A stretch of 64,000 nucleotides of DNA from the NCBI RefSeq assembly GCF_017377855.1, contig NZ_JAFREP010000001.1, positions 1 to 64,000 of the forward strand. The letters run 5' to 3'. Both the position numbers and the translations under genes were made by a program. Numbering within the stretch: the first letter of the stretch is position 1; each line of letters begins with the position of its first letter. The notes beneath the pieces were generated by a model that saw only the letters and a program-made list of their open reading frames with translations, did not search any database and was not told the origin of the DNA. This document shows, piece after piece, positions 52,256 through 61,600 of the stretch. Source of the stretch: Acanthopleuribacter pedis. Lineage in GTDB: Bacteria > Acidobacteriota > Holophagae > Acanthopleuribacterales > Acanthopleuribacteraceae.

Positions 52256-52957
52256 TTAGGATTCAGCCGGCTTGGTATGCTTTTGGAATTTCTTAAAAGT
52301 TTCCCCGTCTACCGGCCGGTCTTCGATACCTAAAAATTGTTCGATCTGGTTTTCAAGAAAAAGGATGGTTTCGAGACTGCTTACGTTGCGAAGGATCGGG
52401 ACACGGACGCCACTGTTTAAAAAAACATTGAGTTGGTAGACAGGGTAGGCACGTCCCTGACGGAATTCGCGTCCCTCGGTGCAGAAAAACTGATCAATCT
52501 GGTCCGTACCGAGTTTTAATTTGCCGTGCCAAGGTACCGGAAAGTGGCGCTTGATCAAACGGCCGCGGCCCACCAAAATCCGGGTGCGGTTAAGGAGCCC
52601 CGCCAGCGAGCCGTAAAACAAAATGACGGCAAACAAAACATTGACGACCATCACCGCCGTCCACAATCGACCGCCGCCGAGTTGCATCAGTTGAAAACCG
52701 GCGACAACCCCGGACCAGGAAATCGCCATCATCAGATACAACCACATGTGCGGTCGGTACCAGCGACGTACTACCTTGAGATGGTCTTCCTTGAGGTGGA
52801 TCTCAACATTGGCGACGCTTTTCGCGCTTGGGCTATGTTCCGCGTGGATCAAAAACACCGCACCGCATGCGGTGCAATGGGCGATGCGGCGCGCGGGTTC
52901 GATTTGGTCCCCGGGGATCGGGGCACTGCAGCTTTTGCAGGAAATAAAGGAAGCCAC
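52256..52957 (-). CDS. Zinc-ribbon membrane protein, unknown function
   Basis: 233 residues from GTG 52957 with AAAGG upstream. A short N-terminal zinc ribbon (CKSCSAPIPG...CTACGAVF) is followed by two helices (about 72-92 and 98-122: MWLYLMMAISWSGVVAGFQL, WTAVMVVNVLFAVILFYGSLAGL) and a C-terminal beta-rich cytoplasmic domain. The pattern recalls bacterial zinc-ribbon PH-like membrane proteins. No partner is evident; a 123-bp gap separates it from hutI. Confidence 0.75.
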   Translation of the reverse strand: MASFISCKSCSAPIPGDQIEPARRIAHCTACGAVFLIHAEHSPSAKSVANVEIHLKEDHLKVVRRWYRPHMWLYLMMAISWSGVVAGFQLMQLGGGRLWTAVMVVNVLFAVILFYGSLAGLLNRTRILVGRGRLIKRHFPVPWHGKLKLGTDQIDQFFCTEGREFRQGRAYPVYQLNVFLNSGVRVPILRNVSSLETILFLENQIEQFLGIEDRPVDGETFKKFQKHTKPAES

Positions 52958-53080
52958 CGGTGTGCCTTTTCTCGGCCCAAACCTGCAACCGAATCCTACA
53001 GCTTGTCGGTGATAGGCAAGCTGAGAAAGGTTGCGGTGGGCCGGTGGGTTTCTGAAACCGTCCTTACGAGCGCGCGTGGT

Positions 53081-54340
53081 TTAAGTCGTGATCAAACGTC
53101 GGTCGGTGACGACCCGCCGTCCTGCTTTGACCACATCGCTCACGTGGTTGACGCCCCAATAATAAACCAGATGCATGGCGCCCGGCGTGTCGAGAAAAAC
53201 AATATCGGCCTGTTTTCCCGGTTCTAGCGTTCCGTGGGTATCAGCCTTTTCAATGGCGGCGGCAGCGTTAAGGGTGACCGCCAAGAACGCCTGTTCAAAG
53301 GTCATGCCCATCTTCATACAGCCCAGGGCCATCATTAAGGCTTGAGAGATGGTGTGGGAACTGCCCGGATTGTAGTCCGTGCTGAGTGCAATGGTGCAAC
53401 CGGCTTCTTGGAACGATGCCGCATCGGCATAGGCCGCGCGCAGGAAGAAACTGGTACCGGGTAACAAGGTGGCAATGGTTCCACTCGCGGCCATGGCGCG
53501 TTGGTGTTCCTTGGATGCATGGACTAAATGGTCGGCTGAGACGGCACCTAACTCCGCGGCCAAGCCTGCACCGCCCAGGGGGAAGAGCTCGTCGGCGTGG
53601 AGACGAATCTTAAAGCCGTGATCAAGCGCGGCTTGCAAGTGTTTGCGGGAATCTTCGAGCTCAAAAACGTTTTTCTCGCAAAAGATATCCACGTAGGTGA
53701 CCGTGCCGCGCTCTTTAACTTCGGGCAAAAGCTCTTGGTTGAGCATGTCGATATAATCGCCGGGGCGTCCCGCGTATTCAGGTGGCACTTCGTGAGCGCC
53801 CATAAAGGTTTGGATCATTTCAATAGGATGCGCCGCGCTGAGCTGATCCATGACGTCGAGTTGCTTCAGCTCGGTTGCCCGATCCAGGCCATAGCCGCTT
53901 TTGGCTTCAATCGTGGTAATGCCGTGGAGCAGCATCGTGTCCAAGGTTTTGCGTGCCTTGGTCGCCAAGGCATCCGCGCTCGCGGCCCGCGTTTGCCGTA
54001 CCGTTGATTTAATGCCGCCGCCTTCGGCTGCGATTTCTACATAACCGGCGCCGTGCAGGCGGCGGTTAAATTCCCCGGAGCGATCACCACCCCAAACAAG
54101 GTGGATGTGCGGATCGACAAAACCCGGAATGGCGGTTTTGCCCTGCATGTCGACGAACCGGGTGTCCGCTGGACAGGCGGCACGAACCTCGCTTTCGGGG
54201 CCGACGTGTTCAATCTGTTCACCGCGCACCAAAATCGCGGCATTGGCGATGCGTTGCACCGCCTCGGTACGGGTGGTGCCGGCGCGGCCGGTGCCGCTGA
54301 AGAGTTCACTGATGCCGACATAGCAGGTGGGGGAGGTCAT
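53081..54340 (-). CDS. hutI: Imidazolonepropionase
   Basis: This 419-residue cytoplasmic metal hydrolase converts 4-imidazolone-5-propanoate to N-formimino-glutamate in histidine degradation. Landmarks: PGFVDPHIHLVWGGDR (metal His pair), AAEGGGIKSTVRQTR, TIEAKSGYGLD, GAHEVPPEYAGR, HADELFPLGGAGLAAELGAVSADHL (third metal His) and LSTDYNPGSSHT (Asp). Its ATG overlaps the divIVA stop by ATGA. The other hut genes are not in the window, so its place at the end of a cell-division block is unusual. Confidence 0.96.
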   Translation of the reverse strand: MTSPTCYVGISELFSGTGRAGTTRTEAVQRIANAAILVRGEQIEHVGPESEVRAACPADTRFVDMQGKTAIPGFVDPHIHLVWGGDRSGEFNRRLHGAGYVEIAAEGGGIKSTVRQTRAASADALATKARKTLDTMLLHGITTIEAKSGYGLDRATELKQLDVMDQLSAAHPIEMIQTFMGAHEVPPEYAGRPGDYIDMLNQELLPEVKERGTVTYVDIFCEKNVFELEDSRKHLQAALDHGFKIRLHADELFPLGGAGLAAELGAVSADHLVHASKEHQRAMAASGTIATLLPGTSFFLRAAYADAASFQEAGCTIALSTDYNPGSSHTISQALMMALGCMKMGMTFEQAFLAVTLNAAAAIEKADTHGTLEPGKQADIVFLDTPGAMHLVYYWGVNHVSDVVKAGRRVVTDRRLITT

Positions 54341-54930
54341 GATCCGGTTCCTTTCCTTATACGTTGATTGTTCGGTTTTTTCTCGAGTTGTACCAAGCGG
54401 TGTTCATCTTCGTCCTGCGTGGCGTCTTCCTCGCGCCCGGCGGGCGGCATGAACGACAATTTTTGAAGTGCATCCGCCTCGTTGGCCAAATCGCGTTCGG
54501 CCTCTACGAAGTGGGTAAAGCGACTGACCATCATTTCGGCCTCGGCCAGCAAATCGTTGCGGGTGCGTCGCAAATCGGCCAGGTGGGTTTGCGTGGTGCG
54601 GACGTCCTCGCGGGCGCGCTCTCGCAGTGCGTCGGCCTTTAATTGTGCTTCCTTGACAATCAAATCGGCTTCTTTTACCGCGTTTTCTTGAATGTCTGCT
54701 TTGATTTGCTGTGCAGAAACCAAGGTGTCTTTGAGGACTTTCTCGCGGGATTCCATGTCTTTAATCCGTTCGCGAGAGACGGCCAGTTCCTGGGCCATTT
54801 GGTGGTTTTGTTCAATCAGTTTCTCGAATTCTTCCGCGACCGCGTACAAAAAATGCTTCACTTCTTCGGGGTTGAAGCCCCTCAAACGCGAGGTGAACTC
54901 GTGGTTCTGGATCTCCAGGGGTGTGATCAC
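54337..54930 (-). CDS. DivIVA-domain protein
   Basis: 197 residues from GTG 54930, six bases after GGGGAGG; an ATG-like start at 54945 would place the ribosome site inside the gene. VITPLEIQNHEFTSRLRGFNPEEVKHFLY is the DivIVA/GpsB membrane-binding N-terminus (compare ITPxDIxNKxF). A long coiled coil follows (about 35-160). DivIVA proteins bind curved membrane and recruit division or growth machinery. The yggS-yggT-divIVA order is conserved with ftsZ neighbourhoods in Gram-positives. Spacing to yggT is about 300 bp, so it may have its own promoter. Confidence 0.9.
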   Translation of the reverse strand: MITPLEIQNHEFTSRLRGFNPEEVKHFLYAVAEEFEKLIEQNHQMAQELAVSRERIKDMESREKVLKDTLVSAQQIKADIQENAVKEADLIVKEAQLKADALRERAREDVRTTQTHLADLRRTRNDLLAEAEMMVSRFTHFVEAERDLANEADALQKLSFMPPAGREEDATQDEDEHRLVQLEKKPNNQRIRKGTGS

Positions 54931-55234
54931 GTTATACCTCCCCAATAAATGCGGTTTCCAACAGGGTTGCCGTGTTCAGATGGTTGCGGGCGGTCCCTTC
55001 TTTCGGTGGAACCGGCAAGCGCGCTCAGTACAATTGGTACCGCGTCACGCAAAGGGCTTTTCGGTAGGATCGGGCAAGGACTTGTGGGTTTTGACCAAAA
55101 AACGGGTGATAACACCCCATATGTGGCGGATGAAAGCGCGACCGGGAGGGTGCGGTGGGATGTCATCGGGAAAGGAACCCGATTGTAACATGGGCTTTGG
55201 CGCGGTGCGACCGGAAGGCGTGGTGATCACCCGA
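54931..55234. other. Spacer between yggT and divIVA
   Basis: About 300 bp with no credible gene. The divIVA ribosome site (GGGGAGG) is at its left end. A weak minus-strand promoter-like pair (TTGCGT, 16 bases, TACTGA) near 55024-55051 is possible only. Confidence 0.35.
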
Positions 55235-55513
55235 TTAGCGGAAGAAAATGCTCCTGACCATGCTGGTAAGGAGGTGGATCGCAAAGAAGAGGACCAGTGG
55301 CGTTAAATCGAGCATGCCGATGGTGAGCTTGTTCTTGGTGACACGGCGAAGCCAGGCTAGGGGTGGGTCAACCAACCTTGAAAGAAACACGAACCAGCCC
55401 GCGTAGCGGTTTTGCACAAACCAAGTTGCGATCAGGTACGCAATCAGGATCCAGCTGTAGGCCTGGAGGGCGGCAACGACCATGTTTCCGATAAAGACTT
55501 TGAATACAAGCAT
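55235..55513 (-). CDS. YggT-family membrane protein
   Basis: 92 residues with two hydrophobic helices (about 10-32: VAALQAYSWILIAYLIATWFV; about 68-88: LDLTPLVLFFAIHLLTSMV) and the family's FLSRLVDPPLAWLRR linker. YggT proteins are often next to YggS and DivIVA/SepF and have been linked to osmotic shock and division-site function. Its start codon immediately follows the yggS stop, so translation is coupled. Confidence 0.9.
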   Translation of the reverse strand: MLVFKVFIGNMVVAALQAYSWILIAYLIATWFVQNRYAGWFVFLSRLVDPPLAWLRRVTKNKLTIGMLDLTPLVLFFAIHLLTSMVRSIFFR

Positions 55514-56209
55514 CTAGATGCGGTCTCCGAAGATTTTGCTGCCGACGCGAATGTAATGGCTGCCCGCCTGGATGGCGAGCGGGAAATCGCCCGACATGCC
55601 CAAACTCAAATTGCCGGGCCAATCGGGGAAGCGCGCTTTCAGTTGGTCGCGTAGTTCGACCATGCCTTGGAAATAGGCTTGGATGCGTTCATCGTCGGCG
55701 TTGGCGGGTGGGATACCCATCAGGCCGATGCAGGCTACATGTTTCATGGCCAAACCTGCTTCCAGCACGGTTTCCACGGCTTCCGGGTGGAGGCCGTATT
55801 TATCCGAATCCAGCGCATAATTTACTTGCAGAAAGATCTTGGGGCAAACCCGTTCTTCGGTGGCAATGGCGTCCACGCGGTGCAACAAGCTGAGGCTGTC
55901 GATGCTGTGGAGGTAGTGGAAGTGAAGAACGGCCTTGCGAACCTTGTTCTTTTGCAGGTGGCCGATGAAATGCCAAGTAATATCGTCCGGGCAGGCCTTG
56001 ACCTTGGGAACCCCTTCTTGAATTTGGCTTTCACCAAAATCGCGAATGCCCAATTGGTAGGCCTGGTGGATCACCGCCAGCGGTTGTCGTTTGCTGACGG
56101 CTACCAGGGTCAGGCCGGAACGGTTGCGCAACGCGGTGTCGAGCGCCGTATCAATCATTTGATTAAGCGTGTCCAGGCGTTGCTGCATGTCCTGTTCGGC
56201 TGCATTCAT
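55514..56209 (-). CDS. PLP homeostasis protein, YggS/PROSC family
   Basis: This 231-residue single-domain PLP-binding TIM-barrel protein resembles the alanine racemase N-domain. PLP Lys40 is in LVAVSKRQP; other landmarks are DFGESQIQEG, WHFIGHLQKNK, HSIDSLSLL, GLMGIPP and the terminal LSLGMSGDFPLAIQAGSHYIRVGSKIFG. YggS proteins buffer free PLP and affect amino acid pools. It lies 5 bases after the zinc-ribbon gene and abuts yggT. Confidence 0.94.
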   Translation of the reverse strand: MNAAEQDMQQRLDTLNQMIDTALDTALRNRSGLTLVAVSKRQPLAVIHQAYQLGIRDFGESQIQEGVPKVKACPDDITWHFIGHLQKNKVRKAVLHFHYLHSIDSLSLLHRVDAIATEERVCPKIFLQVNYALDSDKYGLHPEAVETVLEAGLAMKHVACIGLMGIPPANADDERIQAYFQGMVELRDQLKARFPDWPGNLSLGMSGDFPLAIQAGSHYIRVGSKIFGDRI

Positions 56210-56214
56210 GGGGA

Positions 56215-56925
56215 TTACTCGGTGTCGGCGAAGAACAAAATGCGTTTGCAGGATTCGCAGGTGATGATGCGATCAAAGCGGCGCAATCGGTCGACAATGT
56301 TCTGGCGAACACGGACGTGGCAGGATTGGCACACGGCTGAGACGCACAAGGCTAAGCCGACACCGTTGCGGCGAGCGGCGATGCGGTCGAATTTGCGACG
56401 AAGGTCGGGTGGTACGGTTCCCGCCAGTTTCTCGCGGATTAATTCTTTTTCGCCTTTTTCTTGCGCGTTTTCGCCCATGGCGGCTTTGTGTGCTGCCATC
56501 GCCGTGTCGAATTTCGACTTGGCTTCTTTTTCCTGCTCGCTGCACGAGGCCAGCTCGGTTTCGATCTCGTTGATTTCTTGACGTGCGCCGGAGATGTCTT
56601 CCTCGATCACACTGATGTTCTTTTTGGCCGTGTCGATCTCTTTGAGGACTGCGTGGTACTCTTTGTTATTCGTCACTTCTTGGAGGTCGCCGTCGAACTT
56701 GGTTTCTTTTTCTTTGAGTTCGGCCAGCTTCAGTTCGCTCTCGCGAATCTCTTTTTCGCGCTTCTCTTGTCGCGTTTTCAGTTCCTCGGCGCGTGCTTGT
56801 GTGTTTTTCCAATCCGTTTCCATTTGGACGATTTCGTCGGGAACAAAAGATAGCAAACGATCCAGCTCGGCGATTCTCACCAAGACATCTTGATAATCCC
56901 TAAGCGCGTTTAATGCTGCTCTCAA
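56215..56925 (-). CDS. Coiled-coil protein with C4-type zinc ribbon
   Basis: 236 residues from TTG 56925 with GGAGG 6 bases upstream. Residues 5-165 are a long antiparallel coiled coil (AELDRLLSFVPDEIVQMETDW..., VTNNKEYHAVLKEIDTAKKNI, where the NNKEY motif is family-typical). The C-terminus has the zinc ribbon CQSCHVRV...CESCKRILFF. The family (zf-RING_7, chlamydial CT398-like) is widespread and suggested to bind nucleic acid or sigma54/flagellar parts; its role is not settled. It is the first gene of a minus-strand run with yggS and yggT. Confidence 0.9.
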   Translation of the reverse strand: MRAALNALRDYQDVLVRIAELDRLLSFVPDEIVQMETDWKNTQARAEELKTRQEKREKEIRESELKLAELKEKETKFDGDLQEVTNNKEYHAVLKEIDTAKKNISVIEEDISGARQEINEIETELASCSEQEKEAKSKFDTAMAAHKAAMGENAQEKGEKELIREKLAGTVPPDLRRKFDRIAARRNGVGLALCVSAVCQSCHVRVRQNIVDRLRRFDRIITCESCKRILFFADTE

Positions 56926-56990
56926 AACTTCCTCCGCTTATTGGTTCACCTTGAGCTCTTTCCACGCGAGAACCGCGAGAACAGAGCAAA

Positions 56991-57009
56991 ACGCAAGCTC
57001 CGCTTGCGT
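56991..57009 (-). terminator. Second hairpin after the tRNA gene
   Basis: ACGCAAGC-TCC-GCTTGCGT forms a perfect 8-bp stem and on the minus strand continues TTTTGC. It probably backs up the terminator at 57025-57064. Confidence 0.5.
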
Positions 57010-57024
57010 CAGGAGCGATTGGCA

Positions 57025-57064
57025 TAAAAAAAAGGTGTTTCCAGTCATTTGGACTGAACACCTT
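57025..57064 (-). terminator. Intrinsic terminator of the tRNA gene
   Basis: On the minus strand AAGGTGTT-CAGTC pairs with GACTG-AACACCTT (small bulge) and runs into eight T's, about 90 bases after the tRNA. Confidence 0.85.
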
Positions 57065-57154
57065 CGGCTCTTCGAAAAAAATATTCTGTTTGTTCGAGGG
57101 GAGCAATACTTCGTGCCGTTTGTCAATCGCAATCAACTCTCCTTCCAACATGAG

Positions 57155-57228
57155 TGGGCCCACCAGGACTCGAACCTGGGACGACCCGGTTATGAGCCGG
57201 GTGCTCTAACCAACTGAGCTATAGGCCC
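57155..57228 (-). tRNA. tRNA with anticodon CAT (Ile2 or elongator Met)
   Basis: A 74-nt cloverleaf. The acceptor stem is GGGCCTA (with 3' TGGGCCC), D-arm AGCTCAGTTGGTTAGAGCA, anticodon stem CCCGG/CCGGG enclosing loop CTCATAA (anticodon CAT), and T-arm with GGTTCGAGTCC. The 3' CCA is not encoded. It is not the initiator, because the first pair is G-C and the anticodon stem lacks the three G-C pairs in initiator form. The body resembles Firmicutes tRNA-Ile2, which needs lysidine from TilS, more than elongator Met, but sequence inspection cannot settle this. Confidence 0.93.
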
Positions 57229-57269
57229 ATGTCAGAGAGGACGTCCTGTGCGGGACGCCAGGACTGCAT

Positions 57270-57297
57270 ATTATAACAATGAACCGCTGGAACTCAA
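57270..57297 (-). promoter_or_regulatory. Promoter of the tRNA gene
   Basis: On the minus strand TTGAGT (57292-57297), 16-base spacer and a perfect TATAAT (57270-57275), about 40 bases upstream of the tRNA. Confidence 0.8.
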
Positions 57298-57643
57298 GAG
57301 AGTGGCCGTATCCGCTGTTTTTTTCTTGGTGTGGGTTCCTACCCGTCGTGCTCCCCGGGAAGGGTGATTTGCGCGTTTGCAGTGGGGACGTTATTCTGTA
57401 CGCCCTAAAGAAATGCGACGTTGCATGGTGGCGGGGCTTGTTTCCTGGCACGTTTACTTCGAGAATAGCGAGGCGGGTTCGAACGCGTTCCGGGCGTCGC
57501 CGACCTGCAAAATTCCTTGTCATGCATATTTTTTTGCGGCGTTTTGGTTGGTTTTGTCGTTTAAGGTATCGTGGCCACCGCAACCAGGAGAGCATCCCAT
57601 CACCCACTTTTCGTTTGATCGCGACACATTCGTAGGATCCGCG
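57298..57643. other. Divergent spacer between tRNA and rnhB
   Basis: About 345 bp with no convincing gene. The rnhB frame is open through part of it (from GTG 57377), but the translated stretch has no family match and no good ribosome site. Confidence 0.45.
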
Positions 57644-58507
57644 ATGACCGGCATCGACGAGGCCGGTCGCGGTTGTTTGGCCGGTCCAGTCGTGATTGCC
57701 GCGGTGACTTGGGATCCCGCCGCGGTCGCCGGTTTACCTTGGTTCCCTGCCTTGGCTGATTCAAAAACCTTGGACGAGAAGAAGCGCGAATTTTTGTATC
57801 CCCACATATTGGGGGCCGCGACCCGTGTGCGCACCGCCCTAATCGGCAACATCATTATCGATCACCTTAATATACTGCGCGCGACCTTACACGGCTTTGA
57901 GTGTGTCGCGCCCGAATACGATCCCGACAGCCCGCTGGTGATTGACGGTAACCAAAAACCGCCGAGCCTGCCTTGGGCGCTGACCCTCGTCAAAGGCGAT
58001 AGTCGCGCAAGCGCCGTGGCTGCCGCCGGCATTGTCGCCAAGGTGAGTCGCGACGCGGTGATGAAACGGGCCGCCGCGGCCTATCCCGACTATGGTTTCG
58101 CGGTTCACAAAGGGTACGCCACCAAGAAACACCGCGATCAGATTGGGGCGCACGGCAATACCCCCCTTCATCGCAAATCCTTTAAACCATGTTCCCTGCA
58201 ATCGGATGACGAAATCGTTGGTGCCGCCCTTGAAGCACAACTCGATCAGGCCGTCGATCACGCTGATTTGGTCCGCTGTTGGCATGGGATTCAACGCGTG
58301 TACCATCGGCTGCCACTTGCCTGCGTCCGCAAGCTTTTGCCGGAAATGCAGCGCCGTGGTTTGTCGGTCCTGCCGCAAGCCGACGATGGTGCTCGATGGA
58401 ATGCGGTTGGCAGCCTTCGCGATACCGCGCCGGCACCTGCCGCGCCACAACCGTGTCAGAATGACGCACCGTCCATGGAAGTTTCCTCGGGATCTTTGTT
58501 GTTTTAA
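57644..58507 (+). CDS. rnhB: Ribonuclease HII
   Basis: 287 residues from ATG 57644 (TAGGAT upstream). Removes RNA from RNA-DNA hybrids and single ribonucleotides from DNA. Catalytic residues are in GIDEAGRGCLAGPV (Asp, Glu), IDGN (Asp) and KVSRDAVM (Asp in the last helix). The ADSKTLDEKKRE, LVKGDSRASAVAAAGIVAKVSRD and HKGYATKKH motifs are all typical. After the usual catalytic core (about 185 residues) there is a C-terminal extension of about 90 residues that is Ala/Pro-rich at its end and not part of the canonical enzyme. Confidence 0.95.
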   Translation: MTGIDEAGRGCLAGPVVIAAVTWDPAAVAGLPWFPALADSKTLDEKKREFLYPHILGAATRVRTALIGNIIIDHLNILRATLHGFECVAPEYDPDSPLVIDGNQKPPSLPWALTLVKGDSRASAVAAAGIVAKVSRDAVMKRAAAAYPDYGFAVHKGYATKKHRDQIGAHGNTPLHRKSFKPCSLQSDDEIVGAALEAQLDQAVDHADLVRCWHGIQRVYHRLPLACVRKLLPEMQRRGLSVLPQADDGARWNAVGSLRDTAPAPAAPQPCQNDAPSMEVSSGSLLF

Positions 58508-58644
58508 GGTCCCCTACCTAACTTGGGACGGTTGGCGCCGGTCCAAGTGCGACGAATCCTTCACAACGCCGGATTCGGCCTAAAATTTGCTCAATCCCGG
58601 CCCACGCGGGATTTACCCACGACCCCAACGGAGGCGAATGGTTT

Positions 58645-61600
58645 ATGACATCTTCCCCTTTTTTCCAAATCCAGCCAGGTTTTTCCACCCGATTGTTTGT
58701 GTTCGGTTGGTTGTGCTGTTGGTTGATGCCGCCCGTGCTCGCGGGAAATTTCGCCGATGATCAGCTCAAACGCTTGGCACAACGGCTCGAAACCGAGTTG
58801 GCCGCCATGGATCCGGTCGACAAATTGCTCCTGGCCGAAGAAATTTATTTCCTTGGTCATGAAACGGGTTCGCAGGATGAACTCAACGGGATGTTGGCGC
58901 GCATTTTTGAGGCGGCGGAGCATCAGGAGCTCAAAGGGGAACTGGCGTATTTCCTAACCCAGCAATACCGGCAAACCCGTCAATCCGAGAAGGTGGCCGA
59001 ACTGGTTCAGTCCCTGGGTTATGTCCCTGAATGGCAGCTCCTGGGGCCCCTCTCGCCGAGTGACGAACTGGACCTCGTTTCCCTGATCGGGGCCGATGAG
59101 GTCAAAGGCCTGACCCGCCAGGTTTCCTGGCATCCGGCCCGTGCCTGGGGCAAAGACGATTATTGGTCCGAGGGTTTGGGCCATTATGGTTATTTCAGTG
59201 CCAATCAGGCCGTTTTTCCCAACCAGTTAGCGGGCCTGCTGGCCACCACCTGGTTTTACGCACCCGCCCGCGGCGATTACCGAATCGGCCTTGGCTGGTC
59301 CAAGGACATGCGCGTCTGGGTCAACCGGAGCCAAGTGTTCCGTGCCGCGTTTGAAAACGGCAACGCCTCACCGGATCAGGAAGTGGTCAATGTGCGCCTC
59401 AAAAAAGGCTGGCACCGTTTGACCCTTTACCTGGCCTCCGCTTCCGAGGAACCCAACCTGGGTTTCTTTGCGCGGGTAACCGATCAAGAGGGGAAGCCGC
59501 TTCAAGTCGAAGCGCGTGACAGCAAGCAGGTGCCGCGCCGCAAAGTCAAATTGGCCAAACAACAGGAAATCGGTTTGGTCGACATCGCCAAACAAAAATC
59601 GATGTACGCGCTGGCCGGCATGTTGCTCATCAAAGAGCAGCCCCGCCACCCGGAGCACGGCCTGTTGGTCGAAATGTTTGCCAACGCTTTTGCCGAACAA
59701 CCCACGCGCATTCTGACCGAGAAACTGCTTTCCGTTACCGACAACCCCAATGATCGTTGGCAGTATCTCGCCACCTTCTTGGATCATCTGGAAAAAGGTT
59801 CGGTTAAAGCCCAACCCGCTTTTGCCAAGGCTTGGGCGTTGACGCAGATGGGACAAATTGCCTTGAGCCAAGACCGTTTTTGGGAAGCGCGTCAGTACTC
59901 AAAGCGGGCGCTTGCCTCTCACCCCGACTACTGGCCCGCCGCGGTGCTCGACAACAACGCGCTTTCCGCCCTGGGTCTCGACGGCGTCGCCCTTAACCGC
60001 ACCCTGGCCCTCAATAAACACTACCCCAACGTGCCTTGGTTGATGATGGATCTGGCGGATCTCTATACCGGCATGTTTTTCGTGAGCGAAGCCGAGCAAT
60101 GGGTGGACAAGGTCCTGGCCCTGCGGTTCCATCATCGCAAATTTACCAATCGCAAAATCCAAGCGTTTAAGTCGCGGGGTGACCTCGAAGGTTTGGAAGC
60201 CCTGTACCGTGACATTCGCCGTGATTCACCTTATTCCGTTTCCGCCGCGCTGACCTACGCCGAATTCCTGAGTGGCAACCGTCGCCACGAGGAAGCCCGT
60301 CGATTGTTGGCAACCCTGCTGGACGACATGCCCAACAATCCCGACCTGCTGCAGGGCATGGGTGAAGCGCGTTTGCGTGCCGGCGAAGACGATGCCCTGC
60401 CCTTCCTGGAGCGGGCCTTGGCCTTGCGCCCACAAAACCCGGCGCTGGAAAACCTGATCCGGCTCAGTCAGGCCGAGCGCCAAGTTTTTTACAAGCCTTA
60501 CCGTTTGGAGAAAGCGCCCGAGGTTCCCGTTTTGGAAGTTAGCGACATCGTCATGAACCTCGACAACAAGGTTGTTAAGGTCGCGCCCAACGGTCAATCC
60601 TCGCTTTACCGTCAGATGGAATGGGAAGTGATTACCGAACAAGGGGCACAAAACTTGCCGGGCCATTCCTTTAGCTATTCGCCCCTGCGCGAGCGTGCCG
60701 AGTTAATCAAAGCTGAGGTATACCGCGGCGACCAAACCATTTTGGTCACCACCACCGGTCGCAGTCGGATTAGCGATCCTGAATACCGCATGTACTACGA
60801 CGTGGTCGCCTACCAAGTGCGTTTCCCCACCTTGCAAGTGGGTGATCGCGTCCGGCTTGAGTACCGCATCGACGACATCAACAACACCAACATCTTCGGT
60901 GATTACTTCGGCGATTTACATGTTTTTTCAAATTCATATCCCACCAAACGCATCGCTTACACGCTGATCATGCCCAAGGATCGGCCCATCTATACCCATG
61001 TCGAAAAAATGGATCCCGAATACACCACCCGGGAGGACGGCGAAAACAAGGTTTATCGCTGGGTGCTGGACCAAATCTCACCCTACGAAACCGAATCGCG
61101 CATGCCCGGCTTGCAGGCCTACCTGCCCTACCTCGGTATTTCGACCTTCGATAATTGGAATACCATGGCCAAGTGGTATGCCGATTTGATTCGCAACCAG
61201 TTGGAGTTGGATTCGGAAACCAAGCAGATCGTTGCCGAAATTACCAAAGACACGAAGACCAATCTCGAGAAAGTGAAAGCCATTCATGAGTACGTGGTAA
61301 CCCACACCCGTTACGTGGCCCTTGAGTTTGGTATCCACGGTTACAAACCCTACGAGGTTAACCAGGTCTGCAGCCGCCAGTTTGGCGACTGTAAGGACAA
61401 AGCGAGTCTGATGGTTGCCATGATGTTGGAAGCCGGCGTCGAGGCAAATATTGTCATTTGTCGGACCAGTGACCGCGGCGACATTCACGCCTACCCGGCC
61501 ATGCTGTCGTATTTCAACCACGCCATCGCTTACGTTCCTGAGTTTGACCTTTATCTGGACGGTACCGCCGAGTTCTCCGGGATCTACGAGTTACCTGAGA

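Noticed and set aside
57377-57643. An N-terminal extension of RNase HII
   Set aside because: RNase HII normally starts a few residues before the GIDEAGRG motif. The upstream 89 codons have no motif and no ribosome site.
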